Assembly (NCBI RefSeq): GCF_900100855.1
Contig: NZ_FNCB01000011.1
Location: 1 to 64,000 of the forward strand
DNA length: 64,000 bases
Reading direction: 5' to 3'
Origin: Idiomarina zobellii
GTDB taxonomy: Bacteria > Pseudomonadota > Gammaproteobacteria > Enterobacterales > Alteromonadaceae
Numbering within the stretch: the first letter of the stretch is position 1; each line of letters starts with the position of its first letter. The notes under the pieces were generated by a model. That model saw only the letters and a program-made list of their open reading frames with translations. It made no database searches and had not been told where the DNA came from. A program made the translations under genes and the position numbers. Shown here one piece after another: positions 1 to 7,732 of the stretch.

Positions 1-84
1 ATTTTGCTTTGCTCATTGCGGTGTCTAGTATCAGCGTGGTTTGGCGATCTGATCAACGCTAACTGAGAAAGTTCCGCTATTTGT

Positions 85-1932
85 TCAACAAGGCCTCTTT
101 AGTGGCTCGTATCTTACAGTTTTCCTAGGAGCATCGGAAGAAACATAGAGTTCGCTTAATCCAGGGTTATTTTCTTCAGAGTCAGGTTTTTTTGCCTCTA
201 ATTCTTTCAAAAGACTGCTTTTATATTTTTCGACCTCTAATAAAGTATCAGATGGTATCGGCGTAATAAGTAAGGGATAGTTCTCTGCCACCTTCTGCAA
301 GGAGTTAGACAAATTAAATCCAGCTATTGGTAGGCCGTCGCTCCCTATAATCAGAATATATCGGTCATGGAGTTTACCATCTTTTAAGCCAATGATTCTG
401 AGGTTTATTTTTGAGAGAGTTCGTTTGTTGTTTTCACAAGCAGTAACTAGATCATCTACTCTGTTACGATTAGTAGGATTTTCTTCGTCGCCTTTTTGCT
501 TTGGTAGTGAAGTAAACACTATGTAATTACATTTAGGCGCAGCATATAAAGAAAGCAACGATAATCCAGCTGAATCAAAATACGGATCGAAGATTATAAT
601 TTGACTGTCATTATATTTTGAAAAAAGAGCTTTGAACCATTCGACAAACTGTAAACGGCCTTCACCATCGCTTGGTCCATAACGTTCGAAAAACCTTGCA
701 TCGGATTTTTTTGGGTGCAGCTTGTTGAAAATAGGGCTTATTTCGCGGTTTATAGCAATCCAAGGGTCGGCTTCTCGGCCGCCAACTTGGCTAGCAAACC
801 CATGATTTCCTGTGTTTTTAGTTAGTACTGCTTTCACGCGGCTTGATTGCTTTTCTTTTACCGTGTTCTCTAACCAATCAAATTTAACGGAGCTTGAATT
901 ACCACCGGCCACATTAGCTTGAAAGTTAATTTCTCGAATATATCCGGTACGCCACCTGCAACATAATATATTTTCTTCGTTAACTTCGGCATTAAAACCA
1001 TAGATTTCTAGTTCAGTAGAGTCAGCGATGGATCTAATTGTTTTATCAATATCGAATTCGCGCATATACATACGGTTGTCGTACTTTTCCGCATTTGCAA
1101 TTCTTGAGTATATAATTTGGCCGCTGTTAAAGATCTTAATGTTGAATATAAAGCCAGAGTAATTAGGAAGATTTTTGGAGTCGAATTTAACGCTTAACTT
1201 TCGTCTTTTATCGCCCCAAACAACTTCAAGTAAATTTTTCTCTTTTTCATCTAAAGTCGGGAAGACAAGAAATTCGATATCACCAAACCGCACTTTATCG
1301 TTCTGTTCAAAGTTCAAGCCAGTGTCAAAGTTTAGATGTTCGACAATAAACTTTATTAGGTCGGATCGATAATTATGATCTGCTTGGAAGATAGATAATT
1401 TATCTACTTGAGTGATCGATGCGCTCATGGCACCCGCTGCTCCATGGGGGCTAGTAGTCGAGTGAAGTTCGAACGCATCCTTGTTGATAAGATATGTTAC
1501 GGGTTTATAAACTAAATTTTTTGGATCTAAAAATATTGTGCCGAATTTCTCATCAAACTTATTGCTTCGCTCAAGACCTAAAGTATCGCTGATCGTGGAA
1601 ATCTTAACTCCATTACAAAGCATTTCCAGAAAATCACTTAACAAATTGCTATCGATGTACAGATTGAGTCGGGTGATTTTCGCTCTGCAATGTTCAAGAG
1701 TCGAAAATTTGTCGTTATTGCTGAAAGACCAAGAGCTATTAGAATGTGAGTATGGTACTACACGACCATAGATAATCCGGTTTTTAGTTGTTTCTGTGGA
1801 ATGAATTTGAAGAATCCAAAGCTGTACTGCGCATGGTCGAGAGTCATCATGGAATAAACGAGCCAGTCTAGTGTCGCCTATTAGGTCTTTTAATGTTGTG
1901 CTGACCTTATTGTCGTTAAATCCTTTGTTCAT
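85..1932 (-). CDS. Large protein with PLD-like C-terminal domain, possible VPA1262 family
   Basis: A 615-residue soluble protein with no signal peptide or membrane segment. The N-terminal two thirds is not a domain I can name with confidence; its character recalls proteins labelled VPA1262 family in Vibrio (memory only). The C-terminal third looks like a phospholipase-D/nuclease-like fold: a strand ending in IIIFDPYFD near residue 445, then a KLHDRYIL motif with H522, D523 and R524, followed by a glycine-rich turn and GFNLSNS. The HDR form is common in PLD-like domains of defence proteins. It is monocistronic, AT-rich and reads toward the window edge. Its role is unknown; nuclease-type defence cargo is an inference. 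Confidence 0.7.
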   Translation of the reverse strand: MNKGFNDNKVSTTLKDLIGDTRLARLFHDDSRPCAVQLWILQIHSTETTKNRIIYGRVVPYSHSNSSWSFSNNDKFSTLEHCRAKITRLNLYIDSNLLSDFLEMLCNGVKISTISDTLGLERSNKFDEKFGTIFLDPKNLVYKPVTYLINKDAFELHSTTSPHGAAGAMSASITQVDKLSIFQADHNYRSDLIKFIVEHLNFDTGLNFEQNDKVRFGDIEFLVFPTLDEKEKNLLEVVWGDKRRKLSVKFDSKNLPNYSGFIFNIKIFNSGQIIYSRIANAEKYDNRMYMREFDIDKTIRSIADSTELEIYGFNAEVNEENILCCRWRTGYIREINFQANVAGGNSSSVKFDWLENTVKEKQSSRVKAVLTKNTGNHGFASQVGGREADPWIAINREISPIFNKLHPKKSDARFFERYGPSDGEGRLQFVEWFKALFSKYNDSQIIIFDPYFDSAGLSLLSLYAAPKCNYIVFTSLPKQKGDEENPTNRNRVDDLVTACENNKRTLSKINLRIIGLKDGKLHDRYILIIGSDGLPIAGFNLSNSLQKVAENYPLLITPIPSDTLLEVEKYKSSLLKELEAKKPDSEENNPGLSELYVSSDAPRKTVRYEPLKRPC

Positions 1933-2139
1933 TATTGCCTCGATTTATGCTCTTGTATCAACTTTGTAAATTGGTACGTCCCTCGCCGTTACCATCTATC
2001 ATTTTATAGTGTTTTACAACGGCATGAGTTTCAACGTGACGGCAGTGTACCTGCCGATTTATATGTTTGAGCTCAAGGAACTTTGTTCTGTTAGCACAAG
2101 CCATTGATTTGAAAAGATTATTTTTATTTTTTCTCTTGC

Positions 2140-2163
2140 ATATTCTCAACCTCATGAGAATAT
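2140..2163. promoter_or_regulatory. Perfect 9-base inverted repeat, candidate operator
   Basis: ATATTCTCA and TGAGAATAT form perfect 9-base arms around a 6-base loop, ending 22 bases before the lipoprotein start at 2186. No T-run follows, so an operator or leader hairpin is more likely than a terminator. The rest of the gap 1933-2185 is AT-rich and shows no convincing gene. Confidence 0.45.
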
Positions 2164-2185
2164 TTAATAAAAGCAGGAGGACATA

Positions 2186-3034
2186 ATGAAAAGATTAGCA
2201 CCCTTAACTACAGCAATATTGGCCGCTGCCCTGGTTGGCTGCGCGGCCACCCCTCGAGCTTACAATCCGGAAGAGTCTCGGGCTTTAAACCTGGCGAGAG
2301 CCGGTGGCATCTACGATATGGACTTGCGGGATTCTGGGGATGGTACTCGCTCCTACAGTAAAGGCATGTTGGTGCCATTACTGGATCTCGCCAGCCTGGC
2401 GACTTCATTCGATGCACCGCTTCGACATCTCTCAGGTAGCCAGACGTTTTTGTTCAACGCTACTGACATCATGATGACTCCAGACAATCCGTCGGCGAGA
2501 CCAAGCCTGATGGGATGGATGCCAGCGTCTATGGCCACTTCGGAGGCTCAGGCCTATGAGCAGTATGTGGATCTGGTGGACCAGGCCATCCGATTAGCTG
2601 CCAATGATATGGCGTTGAGCGCCACCAAACTCAGTAACGTGGAGACGCCCGAGATAGACGGCCATCCACTGGTGCTTTGGTCGATTGAAAGCACTGAGTA
2701 TGGATGTGGTGTGGGTCAATGTGTGGTTGCCTACAACATCAAGACGCCGAATCGTTGGAGGTCTCCCGCCTACGTGGAAGGTACTGAGCCCGAAAGCTAC
2801 AACATCGCGGCTAATCATCCAGAGAATTATTCTCGCCTCGTTTTCCGGCAATCAGGTGAGCAACTCAGCTTCCCTGTGGACGAGTTCTACCGCACGGTCA
2901 GTGGTGCCTTACCATCCTGGATGGTGGTGTATTTTCCTCCCGGCACCGTCATCCAGGATGGCGAACCACTGCCGTACCCTGTGCTTTACGAGCAGGGACA
3001 GCGACTGATGTTCAAGGAGCCAGATCATGAGTGA
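2186..3034 (+). CDS. Predicted lipoprotein of unknown function
   Basis: A 282-residue exported lipoprotein. The N-terminus has a short basic start, a hydrophobic stretch and a lipobox LVGC with the lipidated cysteine at residue 19. The mature part is mixed alpha/beta with no domain I recognise; it contains two close cysteines near residues 173-178. A strong AGGAGG at 2175-2180 fixes the start. The stop overlaps the next gene, so the two are surely cotranscribed. Base composition is richer in G and C than the PLD-like gene to its left, suggesting a different origin for this block. Confidence 0.75.
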   Translation: MKRLAPLTTAILAAALVGCAATPRAYNPEESRALNLARAGGIYDMDLRDSGDGTRSYSKGMLVPLLDLASLATSFDAPLRHLSGSQTFLFNATDIMMTPDNPSARPSLMGWMPASMATSEAQAYEQYVDLVDQAIRLAANDMALSATKLSNVETPEIDGHPLVLWSIESTEYGCGVGQCVVAYNIKTPNRWRSPAYVEGTEPESYNIAANHPENYSRLVFRQSGEQLSFPVDEFYRTVSGALPSWMVVYFPPGTVIQDGEPLPYPVLYEQGQRLMFKEPDHE

Positions 3035-3440
3035 CTGGCATGATGAACTTGAGTTCGCGCTGTTGCCGCTTGAAGACGCCAAAATCGATAGCGACTGCAT
3101 GACCTTTGTGATCAGCAATGCCCTGAGCGAGCAAGGTGTCTTCCATCAATGCCGTATCGGCTACGCAGAGGACCGACTGGGCCAAATGGCCACTGCTCCC
3201 CATTGCTGGGTCGAGCTCGAACAGGGCTGGTGTATCGATCTCCGGCTCAGACAATGGCTGGGCGATGAGGACGACCTCCCTCATGGCGTATTCCAGCCAT
3301 GCAACTTTCCGCGAGTTCGATACCAAGGCACTGCGTTGGTGGTTCCACACCTGGACGCGGAAGTTTTGAGGGTGATGACGGACGATGCCTACAACAAAGT
3401 GAAACTGCCATGGCTGGCCGAGCGGGTCAGAGCGGCCTGA
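3027..3440 (+). CDS. Small protein with Cys-His-Asp arrangement like a thiol peptidase or transglutaminase
   Basis: A 137-residue cytoplasmic protein. It overlaps the lipoprotein gene by 8 bases and has AAGGAG at 3014-3019. C24 at the head of a predicted helix, H59 in the motif PHCWVEL and D71 in CIDLRL have the order and local context of the Cys/His/Asp triad of transglutaminase-like and papain-like enzymes (Cys on a helix, then His-x-Trp-Val-Glu on a strand, then Asp on the next strand). This fold call is inference from motif context only. No signal peptide is visible although the partner gene encodes a lipoprotein. Confidence 0.65.
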   Translation: MSDWHDELEFALLPLEDAKIDSDCMTFVISNALSEQGVFHQCRIGYAEDRLGQMATAPHCWVELEQGWCIDLRLRQWLGDEDDLPHGVFQPCNFPRVRYQGTALVVPHLDAEVLRVMTDDAYNKVKLPWLAERVRAA

Positions 3441-3510
3441 CGCTGGTCACAACTTGCATTTTCTCAGGTTCTGATAGCTTCGAAGTAAAGAACTATCGGG
3501 GACTGAAACC

Positions 3511-3900
3511 ATGGTGAGGGTGACAAAAATAGTAGCAGTGGTGCTCGCCGGGATCGGCGTTGTGGAGCTCGCCTTAAGGGGTACCGATGCAGCGCTTTAC
3601 GCATGGTATCTATTGTTCCTGCTTTGGGTGGTCGTACTGCTCATTCGCTTCGCAATGGCCGCACTCGATGCTTACAAGACGGTTTTTACCAAGGGACCCG
3701 ATGGGCAAATGACGTTTCCTGAATTCGAGAAAAAGATGGCGTCGTTTAGTCGAGGCGGTGGTAGGGAAGAAAAGGGTCCAAGCAGCACCACAACCCCCGG
3801 CACTGGGAGTCAACAAGACACTAGCGCTCTGTTCGATGACTTCAGAGTCAATCCGATCCTCCGGGAAGATGATCCGTTCGGGGAGTTTTTCGACTCTTGA
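3511..3900 (+). CDS. Small two-helix membrane protein
   Basis: A 129-residue protein with two hydrophobic segments, about residues 7-23 and 29-52. A charged tail follows, containing a Gly/Ser/Thr-rich linker (about 78-102) and an acidic end rich in Asp and Phe. I do not recognise the family. It follows the Cys-His-Asp protein by 70 bases in the same direction and ends just before the repeat cluster in front of the serine recombinase. A role with the two preceding genes is possible but not shown by the sequence. Confidence 0.6.
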   Translation: MVRVTKIVAVVLAGIGVVELALRGTDAALYAWYLLFLLWVVVLLIRFAMAALDAYKTVFTKGPDGQMTFPEFEKKMASFSRGGGREEKGPSSTTTPGTGSQQDTSALFDDFRVNPILREDDPFGEFFDS

Positions 3901-3902
3901 GG

Positions 3903-3995
3903 TGGTTCCTTTTGGGTACACATCAGAGGAACCAACTATTCAGGCCGTTCAACATGACAAGGAACCATTTAAAACAGACCAGCCAAGTGGAACCA
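3903..3995. repeat. Repeated GGAACCA motifs, candidate res site or operator
   Basis: GGAACCA occurs at 3928-3934, 3961-3967 and 3989-3995, and its complement TGGTTCC at 3903-3909. The last copy sits in GTGGAACCAC, an imperfect palindrome. The cluster ends 25 bases before the serine recombinase start, where resolvases commonly have their res site and autoregulate. Confidence 0.5.
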
Positions 3996-4020
3996 CTTAT
4001 AACAGACTGAGGAGGCATTA

Positions 4021-4650
4021 ATGTTTATACGCGCCTATTTGAGAGCATCTACTCAGGAACAAAATGCCGAGCGGGCCAAAGCATCGCTAATCCAGTTTGC
4101 CGAGCAACACGGCCAGCGCATTGCTGCCTTTTATACCGAGAACGTCTCCGGTGCCACATTGCATCGCCCCGAACTGATGCGACTGATTGCCGAATCTGGT
4201 GAAGGTGACATTGTACTGGTGGAGCAGATAGACCGGCTTGCCCGCCTTAAACAGCAGGACTGGGATACGCTCAAACAGAAGCTGGCAGCCAAGCGGTTGG
4301 CGATTGTCTCGCCAGAACTGCCCACGAGTTGGCTAGCACTGGATAAGAAGGATAACACCGGCTTTACCGATTCCATATTGCAGGCTGTCAACAGCATGAT
4401 GCTCGACATGCTGGCAGCGGTAGCCCGCAAAGATTACGAGGACAGACGCCGCCGCCAGAATCAGGGTATCAAAAAGGCCCGCAGCGAGGGTAAGTATCAG
4501 GGTCGCCAACCTGATCTGAAGAGGCGACAACACATCGCCAGTTTACTGCGCACCGGTCATAGCTATAGTGAAATCCAGGACATCCTGGGTTGTTCGCGCC
4601 ATCTGATTGCCTCTGTCGCAAAGGAACAAAAGCAGTCAGATGCAGCATAG
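4021..4650 (+). CDS. Serine recombinase, resolvase/invertase family
   Basis: A 209-residue small serine recombinase. The N-terminal catalytic domain starts RAYLRASTQEQNAERA, giving S10 as the nucleophile with R8 beside it. The arginine-rich motif EQIDRLARL near residues 65-73 is the conserved second active-site block. A long E-type helix spans about 120-150 and a C-terminal helix-turn-helix spans about 165-200. Length is slightly over the usual 180-200 of Tn3-type resolvases. The Shine-Dalgarno GAGGAGG at 4008-4014 supports the start. It probably acts in multimer resolution or inversion within the mobile element; the GGAACCA repeats just upstream are candidate binding sites. Confidence 0.9.
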   Translation: MFIRAYLRASTQEQNAERAKASLIQFAEQHGQRIAAFYTENVSGATLHRPELMRLIAESGEGDIVLVEQIDRLARLKQQDWDTLKQKLAAKRLAIVSPELPTSWLALDKKDNTGFTDSILQAVNSMMLDMLAAVARKDYEDRRRRQNQGIKKARSEGKYQGRQPDLKRRQHIASLLRTGHSYSEIQDILGCSRHLIASVAKEQKQSDAA

Positions 4651-4691
4651 GCTGCAATTTGCAATCAAAGAACGAAAACAGGAGAACTCAC

Positions 4692-4847
4692 ATGATCGAT
4701 ATGTCCGTCACACTCATTGCTTTCCTCGGCTTTGTCGCCGTTATCCTGGCGATCTGCGGCATCACATACCTGAATGCTGACAAGCTGGAAGCATTTCTCA
4801 ACCGGAAGTTTAAAACACGCCGCCAGGTCGATAAAAATTCCAGATAA
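4692..4847 (+). CDS. Small single-span membrane protein
   Basis: A 51-residue protein starting at the ATG after GGAG at 4681-4684. One hydrophobic helix spans about residues 5-25 and a basic tail ends RRQVDKNSR. A longer reading of the frame from 4590 overlaps the recombinase gene and has no ribosome site, so I reject it. Function is unknown. Confidence 0.55.
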   Translation: MIDMSVTLIAFLGFVAVILAICGITYLNADKLEAFLNRKFKTRRQVDKNSR

Positions 4848-4956
4848 TTTGGGGGTAAACGGCTACTTTTGCCCAAATTGGCAAATTACAGACCCGTGGG
4901 TTTGTCTCTGCGGCCAGTAGTATTTCTCTTGAACATCAACCAACAGGAGAATGCTA
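4848..4956. other. Short gap with two small inverted repeats before the MobI-like gene
   Basis: TTTGCC at 4868-4873 and GGCAAA at 4880-4885 form one hairpin, and ACCC/GGGT around 4892-4901 a second. If the next gene is MobI-like, this is where SXT and IncA/C elements keep their transfer origin. That reading is speculative; leader hairpins or operators are equally possible. Confidence 0.25.
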
Positions 4957-5529
4957 ATGAGCAAACCCAAAACCATTCAGGAAATCACCGATAAGTGGCA
5001 TGAGGTGGCTCGCGCCGGGGAGTTTGACCATCACCAGGGGCGCCGAATGGCGCTTGATCAATGCAGACAGTATCTACAATCGCTATCCAAAAGTCTGGAT
5101 ATGGAGAGAGCACGCCTACGCTATCTCGCTCAGCGACTGTCGGACTATTTTTGGGCACATAATGAGGCTCATCGAACCAAGGAAACGAGAGGCTACCCTG
5201 GCCATCACGGCTGCAGGGTGAGAATGCTGCACGGCAGCTTGGAAATGCACTGGTATTACAACACCTTCGTAAGAGTGAAAAACGGTAAAGGGCATGCGGT
5301 TTTCAGTGAACACATCCGCCGAGCCCTGAAACACCGGTACTCAAAACCCGCATTTAACCGCGCTCACGACTGGGAAAGGCCCATCATTGAGGAGACCGAA
5401 GCCGGGTTTGAGATAGTGCGTATCATGAATGCAAACCTCACTCACATGCGCCGTCTCGTCAGGGCAAACCTGAAGCAGTTGGACAATTTGGAGGCGCACT
5501 TCGATGGCCTTCAGGCCCCGGAATCCTAA
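4957..5529 (+). CDS. Possible MobI-like conjugative transfer protein
   Basis: A 190-residue basic soluble protein. The start at 4957 is chosen because AGGAG at 4945-4949 is well spaced from it; an in-frame ATG at 4951 is too close. An N-terminal helical region (about 1-75, Arg/Gln-rich) leads into a beta part with GSLEMHWYYNTF near residue 95. A C-terminal helical part contains WERPIIEETEAGFEIVR. This layout and length resemble the MobI(A/C) family that serves the transfer origin in SXT/R391 and IncA/C elements, but I judge this from memory of the family pattern only. Otherwise it is an unknown protein of the mobile element. Confidence 0.6.
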   Translation: MSKPKTIQEITDKWHEVARAGEFDHHQGRRMALDQCRQYLQSLSKSLDMERARLRYLAQRLSDYFWAHNEAHRTKETRGYPGHHGCRVRMLHGSLEMHWYYNTFVRVKNGKGHAVFSEHIRRALKHRYSKPAFNRAHDWERPIIEETEAGFEIVRIMNANLTHMRRLVRANLKQLDNLEAHFDGLQAPES

Positions 5530-5716
5530 ACTAAAAACCATTCAGGCCCGTCCCCTTCTGGCGGGCTTTGCGGGCTTGTTTTGGGAAGTCTTCAAGCGTC
5601 TAATGGCGCTGCGCCATCTGTTGGATGCTAAGGCACATACTCTGGAAAACCAGCGGTTGCGCGATCAACTAACACAGAAAAATATTCACTACCTTTCAAC
5701 CCTACCCAAAGAGTAA
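5504..5716 (+). CDS. Small hypothetical protein
   Basis: A 70-residue frame whose start lies inside the end of the preceding gene, with GGAGG at 5490-5494 nine bases upstream. The product has a hydrophobic patch near residues 17-28 and a helical, charged C-terminus with possible coiled-coil character (about 38-60). I recognise no family. The overlap and ribosome site make translation plausible. Confidence 0.4.
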   Translation: MAFRPRNPKLKTIQARPLLAGFAGLFWEVFKRLMALRHLLDAKAHTLENQRLRDQLTQKNIHYLSTLPKE

Positions 5717-5742
5717 TCCTCCATAGCAGCAGGCTCGAACTC

Positions 5743-5785
5743 ACCGAAATTACGTGTAGGGCGTAATTTCGGTAAGTGCCAACCT
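5743..5785 (+). other. Perfect 12-base hairpin followed by TAAGTGC, candidate oriT of MobQ/IncQ type
   Basis: ACCGAAATTACG (5743-5754) and CGTAATTTCGGT (5762-5773) are perfect inverted arms around a 7-base loop. The right arm runs into GGTAAGTGCCAACC. RSF1010 and relatives have an inverted repeat ending in CGG, then TAAATGCGCC or TAAGTGCGCC at the nick site (recalled from the literature). The first seven bases after the stem, TAAGTGC, match that pattern; the following bases do not. No T-run follows, so this is not an ordinary terminator. Confidence 0.4.
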
Positions 5786-5814
5786 TATTTATAAATCAAA
5801 ATGTCATAATTTTA

Positions 5815-5872
5815 TTTTATCTCGCAAAATAATAGCCAAATAACAAATTCGTGATATGATCTCGAGATAAAA
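5815..5872 (+). promoter_or_regulatory. Promoter and operator of the HTH regulator
   Basis: A 10-base palindrome ATCTCGAGAT (5859-5868) directly follows a -10-like TATGAT (5855-5860). A further half-site makes TTTTATCTCG (5815-5824) the exact inverse of CGAGATAAAA (5863-5872). Three ATCTCG half-sites around the promoter suggest autorepression by the HTH protein encoded at 5894. The -35 is not clear. Confidence 0.5.
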
Positions 5873-5893
5873 CCAAACACTAGAGGCATAGCC

Positions 5894-6109
5894 ATGATCC
5901 GCTGCCATCTCGCCCGCATGATGGGTGAGCACAAGATGCGTATTGCCGATGTTGCGAGAGAAACGGGGCTCAGCCGCGCGACGGTGACCTTGCTCTACAA
6001 AGAGACGGCTCAGAAAGTTGATCTGGTAGCGATTGAAAAGCTGTGCCTGCTCTTTGAATGTCAGGTAGGCGATCTGCTTGAGCGGACAGAGGCTAAACGG
6101 AATGGCTGA
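5894..6109 (+). CDS. Small Cro/C1-type HTH regulator upstream of the hsd locus
   Basis: A 71-residue single-domain DNA-binding protein. The helix-turn-helix is at about residues 18-40 (IADVARETGLSRATVTLLY), and the end LLFECQVGDLLE is typical of the YozG-like XRE group. The start is supported by GAGG at 5883-5886. It lies 60 bases before hsdM in the same direction and behind ATCTCG half-sites, so it probably controls its own expression and that of the restriction locus. Such a regulator can delay restriction after entry into a new host; that role is inference. Confidence 0.85.
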   Translation: MIRCHLARMMGEHKMRIADVARETGLSRATVTLLYKETAQKVDLVAIEKLCLLFECQVGDLLERTEAKRNG

Positions 6110-6169
6110 CCTATAAGCCAGCACTAGCCGTAACGACACACATTAACGAAGCAAAATGAGAAAAGACGT

Positions 6170-7732
6170 ATGACAAGTTCACAACAACGCGCCGCACTAC
6201 ACCGCCAGATCTGGGCCATTGCCAACGAAGTACGTGGTGCGGTAGACGGCTGGGACTTCAAACAATACGTACTGGGCACCTTGTTCTACCGTTTTATCAG
6301 CGAAAACTTCTGCGCTTATATAGAAGCAGGGGATGAAAGCATAAATTATGCTGACATGCCCAATAGTGTCATTACCCCCGAAATCAAAGATGATGCTATT
6401 AAAACCAAGGGCTACTTCATCTATCCCAGTGATCTATTTGAAAATGTTGCTAAAAATGCCAACACTAACGAGAGCCTTAATACAGACCTAGCGGATATTT
6501 TTAATTCCATAGAAGCTTCGGCCAGCGGCTACCCTTCTGAGGGGGATATCAAAGGCCTGTTTGCAGACTTCGATACTACCAGTAACCGCTTGGGTAATAC
6601 GGTAAAAGATAAAAATAGCCGCTTAGCAGCGGTACTCAAGGGCGTAGCTGAACTAAATCTCGGTGACTTTCATGGCAGTGACTTTGATATGTTCGGTGAC
6701 GCATACGAGTTTCTAATCTCAAGCTATGCTGCCAATGCCGGTAAATCTGGAGGTGAGTTTTTTACTCCGCAGCATGTTTCCAAGCTGATTGCCCAGCTTG
6801 CTATGCATAAGCAAACCAGTGTGAATAAAATTTATGACCCGGCATGTGGTTCCGGCTCTCTACTTCTGCAAGCTACTAAACACGTTGATCCGCACGTGAT
6901 TGAAGAGGGCTTCTTCGGTCAGGAGATCAACCATACTACTTACAACCTTGCCCGAATGAACATGTTTTTGCATAACATTAATTACGACAAATTCAATATT
7001 CAGTTGGGCAACACCCTGACAGACCCGCATTTTGATCACGACAAGCCCTTTGATGCAATTGTCTCTAATCCGCCATACTCTGTGAAATGGAAAGGTAGTG
7101 ACGACCCGACCTTGATTAACGATGAGCGCTTTGCCCCCGCTGGCGTGCTACCACCTAAATCCAAAGCCGACTTTGCCTTTGTACTTCATGCACTTAGTTA
7201 TCTCTCCAGCAAGGGACGGGCGGCGATAGTATGTTTCCCAGGTATATTTTACCGGGGTGGAGCCGAGCAGAAAATCCGCAAGTACCTAGTGGATAATAAC
7301 TTTGTAGAAACAGTCATTTCTCTCGCGCCCAATCTATTTTATGGCACGACCATCGCCGTGAACATTTTGGTGCTGTCAAAACACAAAACCGATACCAGTA
7401 TCCAGTTTATTGATGCCAGCGGTGAGGCATATTTCAAAAAAGAGACCAATACCAACATACTCACCGATAAGCACATTGATGACATCATGCAAGCGTTTGA
7501 TAGCAAAGAGATTGTAGACCACTTCGCTAATTACGTTCCGCTTGAGAAAGTTGCCGCCAATGACTACAACCTGTCGGTTAGCAGTTATGTGGATGCCAAA
7601 GACACTCGCGAAGTGGTAGATATAGATGAGCTTAATACCGAGCTAAAAGCGAGCGCCGAGAAAATTGACCAGCTGCGTAGAGACATTGATGAGATTGTGG
7701 CAGTGATTGAAGGCGAGGAGCTGGAAGCATGA
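6170..7732 (+). CDS. hsdM: Type I restriction-modification methyltransferase subunit HsdM
   Basis: The 520-residue modification subunit of a type I system, an N6-adenine methyltransferase working with HsdS. The N-terminal helical HsdM domain spans about 1-150. The SAM-binding motif [11 protein letters not shown] starts at D223 and the catalytic NPPY is at 300-303, both intact. The C-terminus is a coiled helix that packs on HsdS. The stop overlaps the hsdS start by 4 bases (ATGA). Together with hsdS, prrC and hsdR it forms one operon in the order known from the E. coli prr locus. Length is normal for the family. Confidence 0.97.
   Translation: MTSSQQRAALHRQIWAIANEVRGAVDGWDFKQYVLGTLFYRFISENFCAYIEAGDESINYADMPNSVITPEIKDDAIKTKGYFIYPSDLFENVAKNANTNESLNTDLADIFNSIEASASGYPSEGDIKGLFADFDTTSNRLGNTVKDKNSRLAAVLKGVAELNLGDFHGSDFDMFGDAYEFLISSYAANAGKSGGEFFTPQHVSKLIAQLAMHKQTSVNKIYDPACGSGSLLLQATKHVDPHVIEEGFFGQEINHTTYNLARMNMFLHNINYDKFNIQLGNTLTDPHFDHDKPFDAIVSNPPYSVKWKGSDDPTLINDERFAPAGVLPPKSKADFAFVLHALSYLSSKGRAAIVCFPGIFYRGGAEQKIRKYLVDNNFVETVISLAPNLFYGTTIAVNILVLSKHKTDTSIQFIDASGEAYFKKETNTNILTDKHIDDIMQAFDSKEIVDHFANYVPLEKVAANDYNLSVSSYVDAKDTREVVDIDELNTELKASAEKIDQLRRDIDEIVAVIEGEELEA

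Noticed and set aside
1-84. Left edge as the outer end of the island
   Set aside because: No copy of the 18-base mnmE-end sequence and no core gene is visible; the island must continue beyond the window.
1958-2155. 65-codon leftward frame between the PLD-like gene and the lipoprotein
   Set aside because: No ribosome site, unremarkable basic composition, and it covers the inverted repeat and promoter region of the rightward operon.
3903-3995. The GGAACCA repeats as a CRISPR array
   Set aside because: Repeats are 7 bases long with irregular spacing and no cas genes nearby.
5580-5590. TTGGGAAGT as a second copy of the island attachment core
   Set aside because: Only nine bases resemble the mnmE end, it is inside a small coding frame, and island genes continue to its left.
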